Shown one piece after another: positions 1-10,211 of a stretch of 64,000 bases of DNA (its first letter is position 1; each line of letters starts with the position of its first letter). A model generated the notes under the pieces. It was not told the origin of the DNA. It saw only the letters and a program-made list of their open reading frames with translations, and did no database searches. The DNA is taken from contig NZ_JOAN01000009.1 of the NCBI RefSeq assembly GCF_000718555.1, forward strand, positions 1 through 64,000. Reading direction: 5' to 3'. The translations under genes were made by a program, and so were the position numbers. Source of the stretch: Micromonospora chokoriensis (GTDB taxonomy: Bacteria; Actinomycetota; Actinomycetes; Mycobacteriales; Micromonosporaceae).

Positions 1-68
1 ATGGCGCCGCCGGTGAACGCGAGGCCAGCAGCGGTCAGTGCGGTCTTACGGATCAGATCGGTACGCAT
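1..68 (-). CDS. 5' end of a putative secreted protein (partial)
   Basis: An ATG at 68-66 reads leftward off the window edge. The first residues are MRTDLIRKTALTAAGLAFTG, with a basic N-terminus followed by an Ala/Leu-rich hydrophobic stretch, as in a signal peptide. A GAGGAG Shine-Dalgarno sequence lies about ten bases upstream on the minus strand. Only about 22 codons are present, so the family cannot be named. The long upstream region carries an array of direct repeats that could be regulatory. Confidence 0.55.
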   Translation of the reverse strand, partial: MRTDLIRKTALTAAGLAFTGGA

Positions 69-182
69 GATGGCGTGCTCCTCTGCATCGGGGGTGCCCG
101 CGACGGCATCCGGGGGGTGGCCGTGCGGGGGAAAGTTCGAGGGGTGCCCGGCGACCCGTGAAGGGGGGTCGGCGTCGGGTCA

Positions 183-390
183 GGGTGTAACGGTCTCGGC
201 CGGCGGATCATTCCGCGTCCGGCGGGAGCGGTACTCGGTGGTGCGGGGTGTGTAACCGGGGCGGGCCAGCGGATCATTCGGCCGTGCGGGGTGTGTAACC
301 GGCCGAGCCAGCGGATCATTCCGTGGCGGGAGCCGGTGTGGTGCTTGGCGGTGCGGGGGAGGTAACCGGGGCGGGCTGCCGGATGTTCCC
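183..390. repeat. Four imperfect direct repeats upstream of the edge gene
   Basis: A unit of about 33 bp occurs at roughly 183-215, 246-280, 288-322 and 357-390. Each copy has a GTGTAACCGG-like half followed by GCGGATCATTC or a close variant. Spacing is irregular (about 63, 42 and 69 bp), so this is not a simple tandem array. It sits 115-320 bp upstream of the start codon of the leftward gene at the window edge. An operator array or an expanded dispersed repeat would both fit. I see no gene in 69-838 on either strand. Confidence 0.6.
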
Positions 391-470
391 GGCGGCTGCC
401 ACGCACCCGACCACCCCACACCAACGCTCAAACCGGACAACCCACCCCACCCGCGGCCCTCCGCCCCGCA

Positions 471-547
471 TGATCCACCCCGGTTCCAGGAAGTCGCGGT
501 GTCCCACGGTCGAGGATGCCCCGACTTCATGAAACCCGAGCCGATCA
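471..547. repeat. Interspersed inverted repeat (family 1, copy a)
   Basis: The arms TGATCCACCCCGGTTCCAGG..GAAGTCG and CGACTTC..GAAACCCGAGCCGATCA form an imperfect hairpin of about 27 bp around a GC-rich loop. A much better matched copy of the same family lies at 17735-17809, with the same 'CCAGGAAGTCGCGG' core. Two copies in one window indicate a REP/BIME-like dispersed palindrome rather than a gene-specific terminator. Confidence 0.6.
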
Positions 548-739
548 TGCCCAGCTGGGCTGATTGCGCCCACAGACCAGTCCCGGCCCAAGGGCAGCGC
601 ACCCGGGCTCCCCCGCAAGCCGCCAAACCGGACAGCCGGCCGGCGAGCACCGAGCACCGGACCGCGCACCAGGCAGGACCGCGTATCGGCCCGTGTACCG
701 GACCGCGCACTGGCCCCAACGAGCACCGAACCCCTCCAA

Positions 740-811
740 GATCGTGCTCGATCCAGGAAAGAGGCCCCTCACTGCGCGGACGAGGCCACTACAACAGGAT
801 CGAGCACGATC
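740..811. repeat. Perfect 15-bp inverted repeat with 42-bp loop
   Basis: GATCGTGCTCGATCC at 740-754 is repeated exactly in inverted orientation at 797-811. The loop holds GC-rich sequence including AGAGGCCCCTC. It lies about 30 bp beyond the stop codon of the leftward hexosaminidase gene, so it could help end transcription of that gene. There is no T-run, and its form is that of the palindromic elements found elsewhere in this window. Confidence 0.6.
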
Positions 812-838
812 ATGGGGCCGCGCGACCGGGTTGGAGGT

Positions 839-2518
839 CTAGCGCGTGGCGGGGTCGGTCTGTGGCACATTGCGCTGTGCCGGCACGGTTGGGGCGGTCG
901 GCCAGGGGATCTCGGGCGCGTGGTGGAAGGTGACCCCGGCCGTGGCCCAGCGCGGGCCCTGGCCGGCCAGCCGGTCGCGGAAGGCGGCCCAGTCGTGGGT
1001 CGCCCGGGGCGACCAGCCAAGCTCGGCGATGGCCGGGAGGCGGGGCAGGAGCAAGAGTTCGATGTCGGCCAGGCTGGTGACCGATTCGGTCCAGAGCGGG
1101 GCCTCCACCCCGAGCACGGCCTCGGCGGGTACGCCGGCGACGTGCGTGCCCGGATCCCAGTCGTAGGCCTTTCGCACGTCGATGAGGCCGGCCCAGTCGT
1201 GCCCGATCGGGGTGTCCGGGGCGTACTTCATGTCCAGGTAGGCGTGGTTGCCGGGGGAGAGGATCAGTCGGGCGCCCCGGCGTACGGCGTCGACGGTGCT
1301 GGGGTCTTCGCCGTTCGTGCCCCACCACTGCAGGACCCGCCCGTCGAGGTGGGCGGCCGGTGCGAGTTGGTGCCAGCCGACGATGGTCTTGCCGAGGTCG
1401 GCAACGATGCGTTGGACCCGCTCGACGAAACCGGTGTAGACCTCGCCCTTCACCTTGAACGCCTCATCACCGCCGATGTGCAGCCAGGGACCGGGGGTGA
1501 GCGCGGCCACCTCGCCCAACACGTCGGCGACGAAGTCGTACGTCCGCTCATCGGTCGGGTCGACGTAGCTGAAGCCGACCTCGGTGCCGGTGTACGGCGG
1601 TGGCGCGACCTTGTCCGGTGCCAGCTCGGGGTAGGCGACAAGCGCCGAGTTGGTGTGTCCCGGCAGGTCGATCTCCGGGACGACGGTGATGTGGCGGGCG
1701 GCCGCGTAGGAGACGATCCGCGCGTAGTCGGCCTTCGTGTAGTGCCCGCCGGGGCCGCCGCCGACCTCGGTCGCTGCGCCGATGGTGGTCAGCTTCGGCC
1801 AGGAGTCGACCGCGATCCGCCAGCCCTGGTCGTCGGTGAGGTGCAGGTGCAGGTGGTTGAGCTTGTAGCGGGCCAGGTGGTCGACCACCCGCAGCACGTC
1901 CTCGACGGCGAAGAAGTGCCGCGCGACGTCGAGCATCGCGCCTCGGTAGGGGAACCGGGGTGCGTCGGTGATGGTCCCGCCGGGCAGCGCCCAGTGTGCG
2001 GTGACCGGTACGGGGCTTTCGATCGCCGCCGGCAGTAGCTGGCGCAGCGTCTGGACACCGTAGAAGAGGCCGGTGGCGGTGGCGGCGGTGACGCGTACCC
2101 CGGTGGTGGAGATTGCGAGCCGGTAGCCCTCCGCGCCCAGGTCGGCGGCCTGGTCCAGGACCAGCGCGATGCCGCCGGCGGGCTCCGGCGCGGTGGCGTC
2201 GGTGACCGGCAGCGGGTAACCGGTGGCCGGACGTAGGAGCTGGGCGAGCTGCTCGGCGACCGCCAGCGCGGCGGGGTCGGCGCTGACCACGATGACCGCT
2301 TCGGCCGGCAGCGCCCAGTTTTCCGCCGGGGCCGGCTGGACCTGCTGCGGTGCGGGGACCACGTCGGCCAGTAGGTGCGGGGCCGGCGGGGTGAGCACCT
2401 CGCCCGCCGCCCGCTCGGCGGCCCGGGCCAGCGTTGCCGCGTCTGGTTCCCGCGCCGGCAGCGGCACCGGGGCGGCAGCGGGGACGGCGGTGGGGCCGGG
2501 GGAGGGGGTGGTCGACAC
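839..2518 (-). CDS. Beta-N-acetylhexosaminidase, glycoside hydrolase family 20
   Basis: This 559-residue GH20 enzyme should remove terminal GlcNAc/GalNAc from chito-oligosaccharides or other N-acetylhexosaminides. An N-terminal GH20b-like domain (about residues 60-185) precedes a TIM barrel that starts near FPYRGAMLDVARHFF. The HLHLTDDQGWR motif and the catalytic pair D351-E352 in HIGGDEAF are present; GH20 uses the Glu as acid and the Asp to position the substrate acetamido group. A WWG motif and a C-terminal LWTE segment complete the barrel. The start is taken at GTG 2518, preceded by GGAG eight bases away; longer in-frame readings have no such site. There is no clear signal peptide, so it may be cytoplasmic. 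A LacI-type operator lies about 110 bp upstream. Confidence 0.92.
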   Translation of the reverse strand: MSTTPSPGPTAVPAAAPVPLPAREPDAATLARAAERAAGEVLTPPAPHLLADVVPAPQQVQPAPAENWALPAEAVIVVSADPAALAVAEQLAQLLRPATGYPLPVTDATAPEPAGGIALVLDQAADLGAEGYRLAISTTGVRVTAATATGLFYGVQTLRQLLPAAIESPVPVTAHWALPGGTITDAPRFPYRGAMLDVARHFFAVEDVLRVVDHLARYKLNHLHLHLTDDQGWRIAVDSWPKLTTIGAATEVGGGPGGHYTKADYARIVSYAAARHITVVPEIDLPGHTNSALVAYPELAPDKVAPPPYTGTEVGFSYVDPTDERTYDFVADVLGEVAALTPGPWLHIGGDEAFKVKGEVYTGFVERVQRIVADLGKTIVGWHQLAPAAHLDGRVLQWWGTNGEDPSTVDAVRRGARLILSPGNHAYLDMKYAPDTPIGHDWAGLIDVRKAYDWDPGTHVAGVPAEAVLGVEAPLWTESVTSLADIELLLLPRLPAIAELGWSPRATHDWAAFRDRLAGQGPRWATAGVTFHHAPEIPWPTAPTVPAQRNVPQTDPATR

Positions 2519-2626
2519 GGCGGCGACTCCGGGGGTGTATTCGCGTCGGTTATGGCAAAAGTGAGGTTCACCAGCTGGCGTGCCGTCAAGCGTACGGCGC
2601 TTGGCGGGCATGCGTGATGGTGCGCA

Positions 2627-2640
2627 TGGAAGCGTTCCCA
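2627..2640. promoter_or_regulatory. LacI-family operator upstream of the hexosaminidase gene
   Basis: TGGAAGCGTTCCCA (TGGGAACGCTTCCA on the other strand) is a near-perfect 14-bp palindrome with a central CG. Actinobacterial LacI-family sugar repressors such as CebR bind TGGGAGCGCTCCCA, which differs at few positions. It sits between the divergent hexosaminidase and ppdK genes, nearer the former. A sugar-responsive LacI repressor encoded elsewhere is the natural reader. Confidence 0.65.
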
Positions 2641-2835
2641 AAAACCGGTACGAACACGGATAGTCGTGATGGCTGTGCCAATTGTCACCGAACGGGCTCA
2701 GGTCGCTCGATGTTGGCTTAACCTTCGCCCACCGATCGGCGTCGACCCCGGGATTACCGGTGGTCCGTCCCGGGGAAGAAGAAAACTGAACCTTCGTTAA
2801 GTGTCCGTCCCGGCGCGCGTGTTGTGGAGGCTCTG

Positions 2836-5544
<2,709 letters not shown>

Positions 5545-5586
5545 CGCGCGCCGGCGGCGGCCCGGTCACCCGGCCGCCGCCGGTGC

Positions 5587-6096
5587 TCAGATCGGTGGAC
5601 GACGCCAGGTAGGTCGGGACGAGCGGCGCAACTGCGCCGGCAGGGTCGCCATCGGGGTACGCGTGGCCAGCGGGGCGTGCGCGTCCGGCACCGAGGTTGC
5701 GCCCATGCTCGTGCCGCGAACGTCCAAGAAGGAGCCTGCCCGACGGGCCACGGCACGCGCCTCCTCGTGCAGCGCCTCCAGATCCCCCGGCGCCGAGACG
5801 GTGACAAGGGTCAGCAGGGCACTGCGCCCGACCGGGTAGGTCACCACGCAGCCGGCGGTCGTGCAGACGACCGACTCGCGGAACTCGCCTCGGCCGACCG
5901 TGTCGGACACCCGCTTACCGAGCCCGAAACTGGCCGCGGCGAGCGCGGCGAGATGGGTGGCGTCGGTGCTGGGCAGGTCGCTGGAGATGAGTAGCCCGTC
6001 GGTGCCGGCCAACACCGTTCCGGCGATCTCCGGTCGGCGTTGGCGCAGCCTGCGTAGCTCCGTCTCCACCACCGTGTCTGCGTCCACGAGGAGCAC
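5587..6096 (-). CDS. Roadblock/LC7-domain protein
   Basis: The 169-residue protein has a roadblock/LC7 fold over about residues 5-115, recognisable from the 'AGTVLAGTDGLLISSDLP' strand-turn-strand, the following Ala-rich helix (ATHLAALAAASFGLGKRV) and the later 'LLTLVTVSAPGDLEALHEEA' segment. In actinobacteria such proteins often act with small GTPases and sensor kinases in conservon-type operons, but no GTPase partner adjoins it. The C-terminal 50 residues are basic and low in complexity. The start could be GTG 6096 or GTG 6087; neither has a strong ribosome-binding site. It is convergent with ppdK, 42 bp away. Confidence 0.75.
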   Translation of the reverse strand: MLLVDADTVVETELRRLRQRRPEIAGTVLAGTDGLLISSDLPSTDATHLAALAAASFGLGKRVSDTVGRGEFRESVVCTTAGCVVTYPVGRSALLTLVTVSAPGDLEALHEEARAVARRAGSFLDVRGTSMGATSVPDAHAPLATRTPMATLPAQLRRSSRPTWRRPPI

Positions 6097-6337
6097 CCCT
6101 AACCGGTTGGGCTCTGCCTGTCAGTCGGCTGGTCACGTTCCGCGCTGGGAACGCTACCGGCGGCCACTTCCGTCCGCGAGCCCGTAACCCTCGGCAATCG
6201 GTTGACAACTGCGGGCCAATCGGTGGTTGTGTGCTTCTCGTCGATGCGTCGTGGGCGGGTCGAGTAGGGGCGGGCGTAATCTTGGCTCGCTCGCGCACGG
6301 CCGATTGGGCACGGCGCCGAACGGGAAGGGTGACTGC

Positions 6338-6691
6338 ATGACAAGCGTCTGGGAGAGCCTGACTGTCGACGCCCTCGATCCGGCCCGACTCGCCCGCTGG
6401 TGGGCCGAGGCGCTCGGCTACCAGATCGTCACCGAGAGCCCGGACGAGGTGGAGATCCGCCAGTCCGCGGATCGCCTGCCCGGCCTGGTCTTCGTGCCCG
6501 TGACCGAAGCCAAGGAACGCAAGAACCGGCTGCACCTCGACCTGCGCCCCGCCAACCAGGAGGCCGAGGTCGAGCGCCTGGTCGACATGGGCGCCCGGCA
6601 CGTCGACATCGGTCAGGGCGACGTCGAGTGGACGGTGCTGGCCGACCCGGAGGGCAACGAGTTCTGCGTCTTGCGTGAGCGCGAGGAGTGA
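6338..6691 (+). CDS. VOC (glyoxalase-like) domain protein
   Basis: The 117-residue protein has a single vicinal-oxygen-chelate fold: MTSVWESLTVDALDP at the start, then 'LARWWAEALGYQIV', 'LHLDLRPAN' and a closing 'WTVLADPEGNEFCVL', a typical glyoxalase-like_dom arrangement. The substrate is not predictable. ATG 6338 is preceded by GGGAAGGG, which favours it over upstream starts. It lies 42 bp before dgt in the same direction and may be cotranscribed with it. Confidence 0.8.
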   Translation: MTSVWESLTVDALDPARLARWWAEALGYQIVTESPDEVEIRQSADRLPGLVFVPVTEAKERKNRLHLDLRPANQEAEVERLVDMGARHVDIGQGDVEWTVLADPEGNEFCVLREREE

Positions 6692-6733
6692 GCCGGTTCT
6701 GCGAGCCCCGCAGTCGCGAACAACGGCGGCTGC

Positions 6734-7999
6734 GTGGAGAGTGAGCCGGGGGCGGCGGACGCCCGGTTGGTCGAGGAGCCGCCCAAGGGCACCGGGCATC
6801 GCCGGTCGCCGTACGAGCGCGACCGGGCCCGGGTGCTTCATTCGGCGGCGTTTCGCCGGCTGGCCACCAAGACCCAGGTGCACACCGCCGGCTCCGACGA
6901 CTTCCTGCGTACGCGACTGACCCACTCGCTTGAGGTGGCGCAGATCGCCCGGGAGATGGGTGCCCGGCTGGGCTGCGACCCGGACGTGGTGGACGTGGCG
7001 GGGCTGGCGCACGACCTCGGGCACCCGCCGTTCGGGCACAACGGTGAGGCTGCCCTGGACCTGCTCGCCTCGCCGTGCGGCGGCTTCGAGGGCAACGCGC
7101 AGACCCTGCGGGTGTTGACTCGCCTGGAGGCGAAGGTGCTCGCCCCGGATGGCTCGTCGGCTGGGCTGAACCTGACCCGGGCGTCGCTCGACGCGATCGG
7201 CAAGTACCCCTGGCCGCGCCGGCCCGGGGAGCGCAAGTTCGGGGTGTACGCCGACGACAGAGCCGTCTTCGACTGGATCCGGGCCGGTGCGCCCGGTGAC
7301 CGGCGCTGCCTGGAGGCCCAGGTGATGGACTGGGCCGACGACGTCGCGTACTCGGTGCACGACGTGGAGGACGGCATCCACGGCGGGTACGTCACGCTGC
7401 TACCGCTGCTCAGCGACGCGGACGAGCGGGCCGCGCTCTGCGCCGACGTGGCCGCCGTTTACTCCGGGGAGTCGGCGGACGACCTGGCCGAGGTGCTGGT
7501 CGATCTGCTGGCCGGCCCGCTGCTCGCCCCGCTTGCCGGGTACGACGGCAGTCATCGCGCGCAGGTCGCGTTGAAGGCCACCACCAGTGGGGTGACCGGG
7601 CTGTTCGTGTCCGCGGCGGTGGATGCCACCCAGGAGCGCTTCGGTCCCGGCCCGCACCGCCGCTATGCCGCCGACCTGGTGGTGCCCCGACTGGTCCGGG
7701 CGCAGTGCGCCCTGCTCAAGGGCATCGCGCTGCGGTACGTGATGCGGCGCAGCGGCTTCCAAGGGCGCTATGAGCGGCAGCGGACGATGCTGGCCGAGCT
7801 GGTCGCGGCGCTGGTCCGGCGTGCTCCGGAAGGGCTCGACCCGATCTTCGCCCCGCTGTGGCGGGCCGCCCCGGACGACACGGCCAGACTGCGGGTGGTG
7901 ATCGACCAGGTCGCCTCTCTCACCGACCCGGCGGCGGTGACCTGGCACACCCGGCTGGTCGGCGCGGGTGCACCGCCGAGCGATCACGGGCCAGCTTAG
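6734..7999 (+). CDS. dgt: Deoxyguanosinetriphosphate triphosphohydrolase-like protein
   Basis: The 421-residue HD-domain enzyme is expected to hydrolyse dNTPs to deoxynucleoside and triphosphate. The hallmark 'YERDRARVLHSAAFRRLATKTQV' start, the metal ligand His64 in TRLTHSLEV and the His93-Asp94 pair in AGLAHDLGHPPFGHNGE are all present. It belongs to the type 2 (shorter) subfamily common next to dnaG in actinobacteria, and dnaG follows 2.2 kb downstream here. The GTG start at 6734 has little ribosome-binding sequence. The stop codon TAG lies inside the iron box of the next gene, so the two genes are packed with no room for a separate terminator. Confidence 0.93.
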   Translation: MESEPGAADARLVEEPPKGTGHRRSPYERDRARVLHSAAFRRLATKTQVHTAGSDDFLRTRLTHSLEVAQIAREMGARLGCDPDVVDVAGLAHDLGHPPFGHNGEAALDLLASPCGGFEGNAQTLRVLTRLEAKVLAPDGSSAGLNLTRASLDAIGKYPWPRRPGERKFGVYADDRAVFDWIRAGAPGDRRCLEAQVMDWADDVAYSVHDVEDGIHGGYVTLLPLLSDADERAALCADVAAVYSGESADDLAEVLVDLLAGPLLAPLAGYDGSHRAQVALKATTSGVTGLFVSAAVDATQERFGPGPHRRYAADLVVPRLVRAQCALLKGIALRYVMRRSGFQGRYERQRTMLAELVAALVRRAPEGLDPIFAPLWRAAPDDTARLRVVIDQVASLTDPAAVTWHTRLVGAGAPPSDHGPA

Positions 8000-8009
8000 G
8001 CTAGCCTAA
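7996..8009. promoter_or_regulatory. Iron box (IdeR/DmdR-type operator) overlapping the promoter
   Basis: TTAGGCTAGCCTAA is a perfect 14-bp palindrome matching the core of the DtxR/IdeR/DmdR operator (TTAGGTTAGSCTAACCTAA). TAGCCT at 8002-8007 can act as the -10 element, with the start codon seven bases further on, so the mRNA is probably leaderless and iron-loaded regulator would block polymerase directly. The dgt stop codon lies within the box. Confidence 0.85.
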
Positions 8010-8014
8010 CTGGC

Positions 8015-8863
8015 ATGACGGAACGCCCCAGGAACGTCACCTCGGCCCGGGTGCTGCGCACCGAGCGGCCCACCCCGCACCTGATCCGGCTCGTCCTCGG
8101 CGGGGACGACCTGGTGGGCCTGCCGGTGGGCGAGTTCACCGACCACTACATCAAGGTGGTGTTCCCGCAGCCGGGTGTCGCGTACCCGCAGCCGTTGGAC
8201 CTCGCCGCGATCCGCCGGGACCTGCCCCGGGAGCAGTGGCCCCGGCTGCGCGCGTACACGGTGCGGCGCTGGGATGCGGCGGCCGCGGAGCTGACCGTCG
8301 ACGTGGTGCACCACGGCGACGAGGGGTTGGCCGGGCCGTGGGCTGCCGCGCTGCGCCCCGGCGATCCGGTGCACTTCGTCGGCCCCGGCGGGGCGTACGC
8401 CCCGAGCCCGGAGGCGGACTGGCATCTGCTGGTCGGTGACGAGAGCGCCCTGCCGGCGATCGCCGCCGCGCTGGAGCGGCTGCCCCTGGGCGCCCCAGCC
8501 CACGTCTTCGTGGAGATCGGCGACCCGGCGGAGGAGCAGAAGCTGCTCAGCCCCGGAGCGGTCGAGCTGACCTGGCTGCATCGCGGCGCACGGCCGGTGG
8601 GCGAGGCGCTCGTCGCGGCGGTGCGGGCGTTGGAGTTCCCGGCCGGTCAGGTGCACGCGTTCGTGCACGGCGAGGCCGCCTTCGTTCGGGAGTTGCGCCG
8701 GCTGCTGCGCGGCGAGCGGGGCATACCCCTCGACCGGCTCTCCATCTCCGGCTACTGGCGGCGCGGCATGGACGACGAGGGCTGGCGCTCCACCAAGGCC
8801 GACTGGAACCGGCAGGTGACGGCCGATGACGAGGCCGTCGCGGAGGTTGTCGCGGCGGCCTGA
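8015..8863 (+). CDS. Siderophore-interacting protein (FAD-linked ferric reductase)
   Basis: The 282-residue protein belongs to the SIP/ViuB family of flavoproteins that reduce ferric siderophores in the cytoplasm. The N-terminal FAD-binding domain has RAYTVRRW, the flavin-contacting motif of the family, after the typical 'DHYIKVVFP' segment. The NAD(P)H-binding half has LLVGDESALPAIAAALE. The C-terminus has the diagnostic ISGYWRRGMDDEGW..TKADW signature. An iron box overlapping its promoter supports iron-repressed expression. The start ATG 8015 lies at the presumed transcription start. It is convergent with the LtrA-like gene, 7 bp from its stop. Confidence 0.93.
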   Translation: MTERPRNVTSARVLRTERPTPHLIRLVLGGDDLVGLPVGEFTDHYIKVVFPQPGVAYPQPLDLAAIRRDLPREQWPRLRAYTVRRWDAAAAELTVDVVHHGDEGLAGPWAAALRPGDPVHFVGPGGAYAPSPEADWHLLVGDESALPAIAAALERLPLGAPAHVFVEIGDPAEEQKLLSPGAVELTWLHRGARPVGEALVAAVRALEFPAGQVHAFVHGEAAFVRELRRLLRGERGIPLDRLSISGYWRRGMDDEGWRSTKADWNRQVTADDEAVAEVVAAA

Positions 8864-8870
8864 GGGTCGT

Positions 8871-10076
8871 TCATCCCTCGGGTGGCCGGCTGGTCTCGCC
8901 GGCCCGGACCAGTCGCCGGCTGAGCAGTACGGCGTACCCGACGATTGCCGCGGAGAGCAGCCACAGCATCAGCCTCGGTTGGTGCACGGTCGCGCTGATC
9001 ACGCTGACCGAGGCTGCCCCGTAGGCGGCGATCGCCAACCGGGCGGCGCTCGGGCGGGTCCACAGCCAGTACAGGGCGAGCCCGCAGGCTGTCCACAGCA
9101 CCATCGAGGCGCCCAGCAGCAGCCGCAACTCCAGCGGCAGCCGGGTCGCGTTGTCGTCGACCAGCCGGACCACCTGCCCGAGCGCCCAGCCGAGCAGCAG
9201 CAGCGCGCCGCCGAGCGGAATGTGCAGGTAGCTGTATGCCTGGCCCCCGCGCAGCCGACTCTGGATCAGGCGGGTGGTGACGAAGGTGGTGTAGACCCAC
9301 CAGACGGCCGCCGGGATCAGGAAGGCCATCGCGGCCGTGAGGATCATGTATGGCCTGGGGTGGTCCGGCACGGCGAAGAGCAGGCTGGCCAGCGAGCTAC
9401 CCAGCACGATGATGGTGAACTGCCCGATCCGTTCCGGCAGGTGCCGGTTGTCCACCGGCCAGCGGTTGAGCCAGCGCACACCGACCCAGGGCGTGGCCAG
9501 CTCGACGACCATCGCGACGATCCACAGGACCGGGCGCAGCTCGGTGTGCACGGCCAGTGACACCAGCCAGATCAGCCAGCCCGACCCGAAGCCGATCAGG
9601 TAGACCGTCGTCACCATCCGGGCCATCGGGCTGGTCGGACGGGCCCGCAGGTACAGCAGGAGCAGCACGCCCCGCACGATCAGGTACCCGACCGGCAGGA
9701 GCACGCTCTCCGGAACCTCGTCGACCCCGAGGGTCATCGCACCCGCGCCGACCAACGCGACTAGCACCAGCAGTCGGTGCAGCGCGTCGTCCGGGTCGAA
9801 CCGGGTGTCGTAGTAGACCTGCCCCAGCCAGGCCCACTGGATGACCACGAAGAGCCCGATCACGGCCAGCACGGCGCTCGGCGACGGGGTCGGGTCGTTG
9901 CCCAGCCGGCCCACCACCGCCGCCAGCGCGTACACGAAGATGAGGTCGAGGAAGAGTTCCAGCCAGGTGGCGTGGCGTTGGCCGGACTCGTCGGTCTGCG
10001 GGGCCTGCCCGGGTAGCCCTACCCGGCCGGTCAGCCATCTCGGCAGGCGGGGAGCTTCGGTCCGTACCCGGCGCAT
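8871..10076 (-). CDS. Low temperature requirement A (LtrA)-like membrane protein
   Basis: The 401-residue integral membrane protein begins with a basic cytoplasmic segment and then the family hallmark 'ATWLELFLDLIFVYALA'. About eleven hydrophobic segments follow, including AVIGLFVVIQWAWLGQVYY and the FTIIVLGSSLASLLFAV helix that resembles the conserved 'E..I.I.LGE' region. LtrA was first linked to cold growth in Listeria; no biochemical role is established. ATG 10076 is the first in-frame start compatible with the family N-terminus, although only a weak GGGGA precedes it. It diverges from dnaG, leaving 135 bp for both promoters. Confidence 0.88.
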   Translation of the reverse strand: MRRVRTEAPRLPRWLTGRVGLPGQAPQTDESGQRHATWLELFLDLIFVYALAAVVGRLGNDPTPSPSAVLAVIGLFVVIQWAWLGQVYYDTRFDPDDALHRLLVLVALVGAGAMTLGVDEVPESVLLPVGYLIVRGVLLLLYLRARPTSPMARMVTTVYLIGFGSGWLIWLVSLAVHTELRPVLWIVAMVVELATPWVGVRWLNRWPVDNRHLPERIGQFTIIVLGSSLASLLFAVPDHPRPYMILTAAMAFLIPAAVWWVYTTFVTTRLIQSRLRGGQAYSYLHIPLGGALLLLGWALGQVVRLVDDNATRLPLELRLLLGASMVLWTACGLALYWLWTRPSAARLAIAAYGAASVSVISATVHQPRLMLWLLSAAIVGYAVLLSRRLVRAGETSRPPEG

Positions 10077-10211
10077 CTGGTCATGGTCCCCGGGCAAAGC
10101 CGGCCTGCGGGCCGGAACCGCCCAGCCGGCAGCGGTGGCCGCCACACCGGCGTCCCCCGGCCGGCGTGTCGTCGGTCCGGCAGGGCAGGATGTACGGCGA
10201 GGGGGTGGCGC

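Noticed and set aside
812..2038. Long plus-strand open frame (about 400 codons) opposite the hexosaminidase gene
   Set aside because: Codon-shadow of the GH20 gene: Val/Gly/Asp-rich, no family motifs and no ribosome-binding site, whereas the minus-strand frame has a full GH20 active site.
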